Assembly: GCA_003551865.1 (NCBI GenBank) | Contig: PUNU01000210.1 | Span: 1-7,175 of the forward strand | Direction: 5' to 3' | DNA from: Syntrophomonadaceae bacterium | GTDB taxonomy: Bacteria; Bacillota_D; Dethiobacteria; DTU022 | Length of the DNA stretch: 7,175 nt | Shown here: piece by piece, positions 1 to 5,782 of the stretch | How positions within the stretch are numbered: position 1 is the stretch's first letter | Layout of the letters: every line of letters starts with the position of its first letter | The notes under the pieces: generated by a model | Seen by the model: only the letters and a program-made list of their open reading frames with translations | Told to the model about the DNA's origin: nothing | Database searches by the model: none | Program-made: the position numbers and the translations under genes

Positions 1-465
1 CTGGCCGCCCGGGACGGCAGGCATATGATCGACCTGATCAAAGAGCCATGCTCCCTGCTGATTATCGGCGACAAGCGCAGGTCTTATTTCAACTACGACT
101 GTGGGGCCTGTGGTTACCGCACCTGCCGCGAACTTAACCGGGCCGAGCAGATGGAATCGCTGACCGCCCGCGGCCCAAGCTGTCAGTTCAGAAATATCAA
201 CATGAACCTGGCCGCCAGCGCCGCGGCCTGTGCCGCCTGGAGGCTGGGATTGCACTGCCGGGTGTTCAGCACCTTTGGCTTTGCCGCTCTGGCCATGGAA
301 ATTATTGAAGATGTTGACCTGGTGGTCAGCGTCTCAGTGAGCGCCGCCAAAAAAGACCCCTATTTCGACCGGCATAAGTTCTGGACACCAGAATACTGGG
401 AAGAGATTTTCAACAAGGAATTTCCCACCTACAACCGGGGCTTCATCGGCGCCATCGAAGAGTGA
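1..465 (+). CDS. DUF2148 ferredoxin-domain protein (5' end cut off by window)
   Basis: This is the C-terminal part of a small protein that resembles the DUF2148 (COG4739) family, described as uncharacterised proteins with a ferredoxin-like domain found mainly in anaerobes. The frame is open from base 1, and an internal ATG at 25 need not be the start. Family members as I recall them are about 170-190 residues and 154 codons are visible, so the true start probably lies upstream. Counting from the ATG at 25, the cysteines of the diagnostic block are C26, C29 and C34 (CGACGYRTC), followed by C53 in GPSC. These four could ligate an Fe-S cluster. The later stretch FDRHKFW near the C-terminus also fits the family. 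There is no signal peptide or membrane segment in the visible part. The stop lies 11 bases before the acyl-CoA synthetase start, so co-transcription is likely. A role in electron transfer is inference only. Confidence 0.8.
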   Translation: MAARDGRHMIDLIKEPCSLLIIGDKRRSYFNYDCGACGYRTCRELNRAEQMESLTARGPSCQFRNINMNLAASAAACAAWRLGLHCRVFSTFGFAALAMEIIEDVDLVVSVSVSAAKKDPYFDRHKFWTPEYWEEIFNKEFPTYNRGFIGAIEE

Positions 466-470
466 GGTGA
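464..470 (+). promoter_or_regulatory. Ribosome binding site fixing the GTG start at 477
   Basis: GAGGTGA overlaps the stop of the preceding gene and sits 6 bases before the GTG at 477. There is no ATG nearby in this frame, so it supports a GTG start. The overlap with the upstream stop suggests translational coupling. Confidence 0.7.
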
Positions 471-476
471 ACTGCT

Positions 477-2081
477 GTGTCCAAGGCGCATCTTAACCAG
501 GTTATAGCTTCTCATTTTGTGGAATTAAAAGCCGATGAGGTGCCCGGTAAGGAAATCTTCATTTTTGAAAACGGAACCGGCGGTGAAGACATTCTTACCT
601 ACGGAGACCTGCACAGCCGGTCCAACAAACTGGCCCGCCTGCTGACAGACCGGGGCATCGACAAAGGCGACTGCTTTGCCGTCTACATGCGCAACCACCC
701 TGAATTTGCCTATGCTCTACTGGCCGGAACGACCATCGGCGCTCCGGCGGTACCCGTCGATCCCCGCTACCGGGGAGAACGTCTCAAGTACCTGCTGGAA
801 AACAGCGGAGCAAAAGCGGTAATCGTCTCGGGTGAATGCCTGGCCTTTTTGGAAGAAGTTTTGGATGAACTCCCGCAGATTAAGTTCGTTACGGTTGCTT
901 ACCGTCCCGAGCAAAATACCGCAGTTTCCGATCGCCATCACGCCCTCAATGAAGCCCTGGAGCAGGACTCCTGGCAGAGGGTGGATCAGCAAATCATGGA
1001 CGTGCGGCACCCGATGCAGATTATCTATACTTCGGGCACAACGGGACCCCCCAAGGGCGTAATGATCCGCAACAACCGCACCGGCCTCTTTAACATACTG
1101 ACCCGCCTGGTCTGGCAGTATAAAAAAGACGACATTTTATACAACGGCCTTTCACTTACCCACGGCAACGCCCAGGCGGTAACCTTGTTTCCCGCCCTCT
1201 ATTCCGGAATAAAGGCGGTATTCAGCCCCCGCTTCACCAAAAGCCGGATCTGGGAGATCTGCCGCCGCTACGGCTGTACTTCGTTTTCTCTCCTCGGGGG
1301 TATGATGTCAGCCATCTACAGCGAACCGCCCCGTGAAGACGATGCCGACAACCCGGTCAAAAAGGTAATCAGCGCCGGAACACCCGCCGCCATCTGGGAA
1401 GCCTTTGAAAAGCGCTTTAACGTCAAAATATTGGAATGGTACGGTTCTGTCGAAGGCGGATTCGCCTACAAACCGATCGGCAGGGGCCCGATCGGCTCTT
1501 TCGGCAAGCCGGTGCCTGGCATCATGGAATTTAAAGTAGTCGATGAAAACGACAACGAACTGCCTCCCGGTCAAACCGGTGAGCTAATCTGCCGCCTGCT
1601 CAAAGGCGAAACCAGGGTCGATTACCTGGGCCTGCCCGAAGCATCAAAAGAAAAAACCAGGGGCGGCTGGCTGCGCACCGGTGATATGGTCCACCGGGAC
1701 AAAGAAGGCTGGTACTACTTTGATTGCCGCAAAGGTGAAGAACTGCGCCGGGCCGGCGACTTTATCCAGCCCGGCGACGTAGAAAAGGTGATCGGCGAAC
1801 ATCCGACGGTCAGCGAAGTCTGCGTGTACGGCATCCCGGCCGCTTCCGGCGCCCCCGGTGAAAGCGACCTGGTGGCGGCGGTAACCCCTTTTGAAGGCAA
1901 AACCATCGACCCCGCTAAAATCCTGGAAAAATGCCGGGAAGAGCTGGCGGCGAATTTTATACCTACTTACCTGCAGGTAGTGGAAGAAATTCCTAAAACA
2001 ATTTCTGAAAAGCCGCTGGACCGGATACTGCGGGAAGCCCTGCAAAAAAATGAAGGCACGATCCACAGGCTGGACGCCTGA
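477..2081 (+). CDS. Acyl-CoA synthetase (AMP-forming), CaiC-like
   Basis: A 534-residue member of the ANL superfamily that would activate a carboxylic acid to acyl-CoA with ATP, via an acyl-adenylate, in the cytoplasm. The phosphate-binding loop YTSGTTGPPKG is at 184-194, the A5 motif WYGSVEGG at 321-328, and the A7 motif LRTGD at 399-403. The A8 region runs from about 417 to 436 (CRKGEELRRAGDFIQPGDVE), and the catalytic C-terminal lysine is K512 in PKTISEKPLDR. Length and domain order are normal for the family. The whole resembles the crotonobetaine/carnitine-CoA ligase-like group, but the substrate cannot be read off and the name caiC should not be transferred. In A8 the usual hinge Asp/Lys, two residues after the conserved Arg (R418), is Gly420, and the residue before R418 is Cys. 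The GTG start follows a good ribosome binding site. The gene is followed after 13 bases by an acyl-CoA dehydrogenase, which fits activation as the first step of a shared pathway. Confidence 0.93.
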   Translation: MSKAHLNQVIASHFVELKADEVPGKEIFIFENGTGGEDILTYGDLHSRSNKLARLLTDRGIDKGDCFAVYMRNHPEFAYALLAGTTIGAPAVPVDPRYRGERLKYLLENSGAKAVIVSGECLAFLEEVLDELPQIKFVTVAYRPEQNTAVSDRHHALNEALEQDSWQRVDQQIMDVRHPMQIIYTSGTTGPPKGVMIRNNRTGLFNILTRLVWQYKKDDILYNGLSLTHGNAQAVTLFPALYSGIKAVFSPRFTKSRIWEICRRYGCTSFSLLGGMMSAIYSEPPREDDADNPVKKVISAGTPAAIWEAFEKRFNVKILEWYGSVEGGFAYKPIGRGPIGSFGKPVPGIMEFKVVDENDNELPPGQTGELICRLLKGETRVDYLGLPEASKEKTRGGWLRTGDMVHRDKEGWYYFDCRKGEELRRAGDFIQPGDVEKVIGEHPTVSEVCVYGIPAASGAPGESDLVAAVTPFEGKTIDPAKILEKCREELAANFIPTYLQVVEEIPKTISEKPLDRILREALQKNEGTIHRLDA

Positions 2082-2083
2082 TT

Positions 2084-2094
2084 GGAGGAGAGGA
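2084..2094 (+). promoter_or_regulatory. Ribosome binding site fixing the GTG start at 2095
   Basis: GGAGGAGAGGA lies directly after the stop of the acyl-CoA synthetase gene. GGAGG at 2084-2088 is 6 bases from GTG 2095. This argues against the in-frame ATG at 2050, which lies inside the upstream gene and has no such site. TTG at 2104 is a less likely alternative. Confidence 0.75.
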
Positions 2095-3324
2095 GTGAAA
2101 CAATTGGCTTACCTTGATCTGGAGCTTGACATTTCTGATGAGCAGTTAATGCTTCGCGATACCGTGCAAAAATTTGCCCGCGAAGTAATGCGCCCCGTCA
2201 GCACAAACCTGGATTCTTTGCCTCCCGAAGAAGTTACCGCCCCCGATTCGGAGTTCTGGACCTACTTGAAGGAGGCCTACAAGCTGGGCCTGCACAAAAT
2301 ACTCATCCCCGAAGAATACGGTGGGCTGGGCTTGTCCCCCCTGGAGGTAAACATGGTGTCTGAAGAGATGGGCTGGGGAGCCTGTGATTTGACAATCGCC
2401 CTGGGGGTATGCTGTTTTCCGGCTTTCCTTTCTTCCATGGTGCCCACGGAATTTTTAATCGACAACATTATCCTTCCTTTCTGCAACGACACCGAGGGCA
2501 AATATACCGGCTGCTGGGCAATTACCGAACCGGAGCACGGCTCCGACACCCTGGCCTGCAATACAGCCCAGTTTAAAAATGTGCAGATCGCCGGCCAGGT
2601 AAGGGCGCGCAGGGAAAACGGCGAATGGATCTTAAACGGGCAGAAAGCGGCCTGGGTCTCCATGGGCACGGTGGCTTCTCATGCCGCCGTCTATTTGACC
2701 ATCGACCCTTCGATGGGTATGTCCGGCGGAGGAATCTGCATCGTGCCCCTCGATCTGCCCGGAATTTCCCGGGGAAAACCGCTCAACAAAATGGGCAAAC
2801 GGGCCCTCAACCAGGGCGAACTGTATTTCGACAACGTGCGGGTTCCTGAACAATACATGCTGATCGAAGAAGACAGCTACGAAGCAATTCTCGACGTAAC
2901 CCTGGCCACGGCCAACGCCTACATGTCTGCTGTCTTTACCGGTGTGGCCAGGGCTGCTTACGAAGAAGCCCTTTCCTACGCCAGAGAAAGGGTGCAGGGC
3001 GGCAAGCCCCTTTTTGAACACCAGATGGTGCGCTATAAGCTGTTTCACATGTTCAAATCGGTGGAAGCCTGCCGGGCTTTTTCGAGGGCGGCAATGAACT
3101 ACAACATGAACAACAGCCCGCCCGCTACCGAATACTCGGTGGCGGCAAAAATATTCTGCACGGACACAGCTTTCCAGGTGGCCAACGATGCAGTGCAGAT
3201 ATTTGGCGGCAACGGGCTGGCCAAAGAATACCACATCGAAAAAATATTCCGCGATGCCCGGGCCGGTCTGATCGAGGACGGTTCCAACGACAGCCTGGCT
3301 GTCTTCGCCTCAGAAAAACTTTAA
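2095..3324 (+). CDS. Acyl-CoA dehydrogenase family protein, atypical active site
   Basis: A 409-residue flavoprotein of the acyl-CoA dehydrogenase (ACAD) family. It is expected to oxidise an acyl-CoA using FAD and pass electrons to ETF or a similar acceptor. Family signatures in order: DEQLMLRDTVQKFARE near 15-30, PEEYGGLGL at 72-80, the FAD/substrate motif AITEPEHGSD at 142-151, NGQKAAWVS at 181-189, FDNVRVPEQ at 245-253, YARERV at 295-300, and QIFGGNGLAKEYHIEKIFRD at 368-387. Two things are odd. Between GSD and the LNG motif there are 28 residues, against 16 in the second dehydrogenase of this window. Also, the C-terminal block reads IEDGSND (393-399), so D395 aligns with the catalytic Glu of medium/short-chain ACADs, with E394 just before it. 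The alternative base position used by isovaleryl-CoA dehydrogenase appears to be Ala273. Reduced activity or a different oxidation chemistry is possible. It lies between the ligase and thiolase genes and is probably in the same operon. The substrate is unknown. Confidence 0.93.
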   Translation: MKQLAYLDLELDISDEQLMLRDTVQKFAREVMRPVSTNLDSLPPEEVTAPDSEFWTYLKEAYKLGLHKILIPEEYGGLGLSPLEVNMVSEEMGWGACDLTIALGVCCFPAFLSSMVPTEFLIDNIILPFCNDTEGKYTGCWAITEPEHGSDTLACNTAQFKNVQIAGQVRARRENGEWILNGQKAAWVSMGTVASHAAVYLTIDPSMGMSGGGICIVPLDLPGISRGKPLNKMGKRALNQGELYFDNVRVPEQYMLIEEDSYEAILDVTLATANAYMSAVFTGVARAAYEEALSYARERVQGGKPLFEHQMVRYKLFHMFKSVEACRAFSRAAMNYNMNNSPPATEYSVAAKIFCTDTAFQVANDAVQIFGGNGLAKEYHIEKIFRDARAGLIEDGSNDSLAVFASEKL

Positions 3325-3340
3325 TCGCCATCGCGGCCGA

Positions 3341-3345
3341 GGAGG
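3341..3345 (+). promoter_or_regulatory. Ribosome binding site of the thiolase gene
   Basis: GGAGG lies 6 bases before ATG 3352, within the 27-base gap after the dehydrogenase stop. It supports this ATG as the start. Confidence 0.7.
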
Positions 3346-3351
3346 ATTATC

Positions 3352-4590
3352 ATGGGAGATAATGTCTATATAGTCGGTGCGGGGATGACCCGATTTGGCA
3401 AATACCTCGACGGCTCGGTAAAAGAGCTTGCCGCTGAAGCGGTCCATTCCGCCCTGGATGACGCAGGGCTTCAGAAAAAGGATATTGAAGCCGCATACGC
3501 CGCCAATTCATTCTGGGGCATGTTCAGCGAACAGCACTCCATCCGGGGCCAGGTCATGCTTACCCCCCTCGGCTTCGGTGAAATACCGATCATCAACACC
3601 GAAAATGCCTGTGCAGGCGCGGCAACGGCCCTGCACCTGGGATGGACGGCAATCAAGGCCGGCCTCTACGATGCGGTCTTGGTCCTGGGAGCGGAAAAAA
3701 TCAGCCACGAAGATAAAATGCTCTCCTTCCGCTCTTATGCCACCTGCCTCGATGTCGAAGAGTTCCCCAACAAGCTGGAGCAGATTATGGAGATGATCAA
3801 CAGCCTGCCCCTGGCCGTTCCGCCGGAATCGCAGCCCGGAGAAGGCCGCAGTATTTTTATGGACATCTATGCTTTCGGCACCCGCTGGCACATGGCCCGC
3901 TACGGCACCACCCAAAACCAGCTGGCCCTGATCGCTTCCAAGAACCACCGCCACGGCTTCCTGAATCCCTACGCCCAGATCAGAAAAGAGATGAGCGTTG
4001 AAGAAGTCCTGGCGGACAGGCCGGTAGCCTACCCCTTTACCCGCTCGATGTGCTCCCCGGTGGGCGACGGGGCGGCCGCTGCCATTTTATGTTCGGATAA
4101 GTTCCTCTCCCGCCTGCAAAATGCCCGTCCTATAAAGATCCTCGCTTCAGCCCTGGGTACCGGGCGGGAAAGGGCTATGGATGGCGAGCATATCGGGAAA
4201 ATCATCGCCGCCAAAGCTTACCAGGCAGCCGGCGCAGGCCCCGAGGATATCGACGTGGCCGAAGTACACGATGCCACTTCCTTCGGTGAACTGTTACAGA
4301 CCGAGGTGCTGGGCTTCTGCCCGGAAGGAGAAGGCGGCCTGCTGGCCGAGTCGGGAGCAACCAAACTTGGCGGGCGTCTGCCGGTCAACCCTTCCGGAGG
4401 ACTGGAATGCCGCGGCCACCCCATCGGCGCTTCAGGCCTGGCCCAGGTTTTCGAAATCACTGCCCAGCTGCGCGGCGAAGCGGGCGAGCGCCAGGTGGAA
4501 AAAGCCCGGCTGGGACTGGCCGAAAACGGCGGGGGCTTCCTCGGGGTCGAAGAAGCCGTGGCGGCGGTCCACATTTTCGAAAAGCCATGA
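3352..4590 (+). CDS. Thiolase family protein, SCP2/lipid-transfer type
   Basis: A 412-residue thiolase-fold protein, likely to cleave a 3-ketoacyl-CoA with CoA or to run the reverse Claisen condensation in the cytoplasm. The N-terminal domain begins with VYIVGAGMTRFGK (5-17). The nucleophile is C87 in NTENACAGAA. The C-terminal domain carries EVHDATSFGELL (304-315), NPSGGLECRGHPIGASG (346-362, His356) and ENGGG (391-395). This pattern, with an HDxx motif and no C-terminal CxG cysteine, places it with the SCP2/lipid-transfer thiolases and not with FadA/AtoB-type enzymes. The Cys of the HDCF motif, considered an acid/base in SCP2 thiolases, is Ala308 here. C353, three residues before His356, is a possible substitute. 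Many bacterial and archaeal relatives work with a small DUF35 OB-fold partner, but none is encoded in this window. C87 argues against the Cys-less aldolase (Ltp2) branch. It is the third gene of the run starting with the ligase. Confidence 0.9.
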   Translation: MGDNVYIVGAGMTRFGKYLDGSVKELAAEAVHSALDDAGLQKKDIEAAYAANSFWGMFSEQHSIRGQVMLTPLGFGEIPIINTENACAGAATALHLGWTAIKAGLYDAVLVLGAEKISHEDKMLSFRSYATCLDVEEFPNKLEQIMEMINSLPLAVPPESQPGEGRSIFMDIYAFGTRWHMARYGTTQNQLALIASKNHRHGFLNPYAQIRKEMSVEEVLADRPVAYPFTRSMCSPVGDGAAAAILCSDKFLSRLQNARPIKILASALGTGRERAMDGEHIGKIIAAKAYQAAGAGPEDIDVAEVHDATSFGELLQTEVLGFCPEGEGGLLAESGATKLGGRLPVNPSGGLECRGHPIGASGLAQVFEITAQLRGEAGERQVEKARLGLAENGGGFLGVEEAVAAVHIFEKP

Positions 4591-4732
4591 TCGCCGTCCT
4601 CTCGGCCAAACCTTTAAACACCACCGGCCTCCTTACTACTGACCGCGGGACAGGCGGCTTAAGACACGCCTTTTAAGGGGCGCTCCGGGACGCCGCATTA
4701 TCTTTAAATACATGGTCGGGCCGGGGATGATG

Positions 4733-4746
4733 TACAAGCACTTGTA
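4733..4746. repeat. Inverted repeat, possible operator
   Basis: TACAAG and CTTGTA form perfect 6-base arms around a CA spacer. The right arm overlaps the possible promoter at 4743-4751, 40 bases before the next start codon. A dimeric repressor site is a reasonable guess, but 6-base arms can arise by chance and no second copy was seen in the window. Confidence 0.35.
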
Positions 4747-4751
4747 ATAAT
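4743..4751 (+). promoter_or_regulatory. Possible extended -10 promoter for the SDR-ACAD pair
   Basis: TGTAATAAT contains a TGn extension followed by AATAAT, which matches the TATAAT consensus at five of six bases. No good -35 element lies at the expected distance, as can occur with extended -10 promoters. Transcription would begin near 4758, leaving room for the ribosome binding site at 4774. It is weak evidence, supported mainly by its position in an AT-rich island before a new gene run. Confidence 0.35.
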
Positions 4752-4770
4752 TTTACTAACCATAACATGT

Positions 4771-4778
4771 AAAGGAGG
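4771..4778 (+). promoter_or_regulatory. Ribosome binding site fixing the TTG start at 4786
   Basis: AAAGGAGG is a near-perfect site. It lies 7 bases before TTG 4786 but only 1 base before the in-frame TTG at 4780, so 4786 is the likely start. Confidence 0.75.
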
Positions 4779-4785
4779 CTTGATT

Positions 4786-5745
4786 TTGAGAACAGCTGCC
4801 TTAACCGGCGCCGCAGGCTACCTGGGCCGGAAGCTTTTGCCCCTGCTGGATCGCGAAAAAACGGTCAACAAAATTATCTGCATCGATCTAAAAGAGCCTC
4901 CTTTGGGACTGCTGTCGTCAAAAACAGAGTTTTACAGGCTCGACATCAGGGACCCGCAAATGTCGCACCTGTTCAACAGCAGTAAAGTCGACACCATCAT
5001 CCACCTCGCGTTTGTCCTGGACCCGATCAGGAACCGGGAGGAGATGCATTCCATCAACACGGAAGGAACCGCCAACATCCTGGAAGCGGCGACAAAATGC
5101 GGTGCCCGCCATCTGATTGTCGCTTCTTCCACTTCCGCCTTCGGCGCTTTCCCCGACAATCCGCCCTGGCTAGACGAGAACGCAGAACCGCGCGAGCACG
5201 CCGGTTATGCCTATGCCGCAGACAAATACGCGGTGGAAAAAATTTTACTTGATTTCTCCGCCGGAAACGAACGGATCAAGGTGGCGGTGGTAAGACCCTG
5301 CATAGTTTACGGCCCCGGGGTAAACAACTACCTTTCCCGGTTTATTTTAAACTGGCCCTTCCTGCTCCAGGTCGGAGCCGAACGCCCGGTGATGCAGTTT
5401 GTGCATGAAAATGACGTGGCCCGGGCGTTCATGCTCATTTTTAAGCGGGAAGCCTCCGGTTATTATCACATAGTCGGCGAGGGGGTGATTTCCACTGCAG
5501 AGATAGCCGAGTTGGCCGGGATCAAGATACTCGCCCTGCCTCCGTGGCTTGCCTACCCGCTGGTCAATTTGCTCTACTTCCTGCATTTCCCCGGGGTGGA
5601 GGCCCCGGCGGCCATGCTCGATTATATCAGGTACCGCTGGACGGCCTCTGATCAAAAGACCAGGTCCGGCCTGGGCTTTAAGCCCCTCCTGAGCAGTAAA
5701 GAAGTTGTTGAGGAACTTTTATCTCGAAAGAAAAAACAGGCGTAA
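4786..5745 (+). CDS. NAD-dependent epimerase/dehydratase family protein (extended SDR)
   Basis: A 319-residue protein of the extended short-chain dehydrogenase/reductase family, using NAD(P) to oxidise, reduce or epimerise a hydroxyl or keto group. The nucleotide-binding glycine motif TGAAGYLG is at 7-14, with an acidic residue (D34 in ICIDL) at the end of the second strand, which favours NAD over NADP. IIHLAF at 71-76 and NTEGTANILEAA at 91-102 are typical. The serine region is VASSTSAFG (112-120), the catalytic pair is Y143/K147 (YAADK), and RPCIVYGPG at 170-178 follows. The C-terminal substrate part includes a hydrophobic stretch (about 248-268, rich in Leu, Pro and Trp), which might contact a lipid or acyl group. 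Known relatives act on sugars, sterols or other alcohols, and the substrate here is not known. It precedes an acyl-CoA dehydrogenase gene by 37 bases, so a role on an acyl-CoA or lipid intermediate is plausible. The TTG start is chosen from the ribosome binding site. Confidence 0.87.
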   Translation: MRTAALTGAAGYLGRKLLPLLDREKTVNKIICIDLKEPPLGLLSSKTEFYRLDIRDPQMSHLFNSSKVDTIIHLAFVLDPIRNREEMHSINTEGTANILEAATKCGARHLIVASSTSAFGAFPDNPPWLDENAEPREHAGYAYAADKYAVEKILLDFSAGNERIKVAVVRPCIVYGPGVNNYLSRFILNWPFLLQVGAERPVMQFVHENDVARAFMLIFKREASGYYHIVGEGVISTAEIAELAGIKILALPPWLAYPLVNLLYFLHFPGVEAPAAMLDYIRYRWTASDQKTRSGLGFKPLLSSKEVVEELLSRKKKQA

Positions 5746-5767
5746 ATAGAAAACCTGCGATAAATAT

Positions 5768-5774
5768 GGAGGAG
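5768..5774 (+). promoter_or_regulatory. Ribosome binding site of the second acyl-CoA dehydrogenase gene
   Basis: GGAGGAG lies 8 bases before ATG 5783 in an AT-rich 37-base gap. It supports this start. Confidence 0.7.
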
Positions 5775-5782
5775 AAATAAAT

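Larger units (their letters stand above)
4591..4785 (+). other. Intergenic gap between the two gene runs
   Basis: No convincing gene is present. The first part (4652-4694) carries alternating GGCG and CGCC arms that can form several short, mutually exclusive stems, none followed by a clear T-tract, so a terminator is not proven. The second part becomes AT-rich and holds an inverted repeat, a possible extended -10 element and the ribosome binding site of the next gene. The gap suggests that the next two genes may be transcribed from their own start. Confidence 0.6.

Noticed and set aside
2050..2094. Upstream ATG start at 2050 for the first acyl-CoA dehydrogenase
   Set aside because: It would overlap the ligase gene by 32 bases without a ribosome binding site, and the added residues do not resemble an ACAD N-terminus. 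GTG 2095 has a strong site at proper spacing.
2632..3234. A 200-residue open frame on the minus strand inside the first dehydrogenase gene
   Set aside because: It is antisense to a clear ACAD gene in a GC-rich region, where third-codon-position bias opens long antisense frames. The translation is rich in His and Arg and shows no known motif.
3352..4590. Thiolase gene as an Ltp2-type side-chain aldolase
   Set aside because: Those aldolases lack the nucleophilic cysteine and work with a DUF35 partner. C87 is present here in a normal context and no partner is encoded in the window.
4587..4676. A 29-codon reading frame starting at ATG 4587 and overlapping the thiolase stop by four bases
   Set aside because: No ribosome binding site precedes the ATG, the peptide has no recognisable feature, and the frame is the tail of a longer shadow frame inside the thiolase gene.
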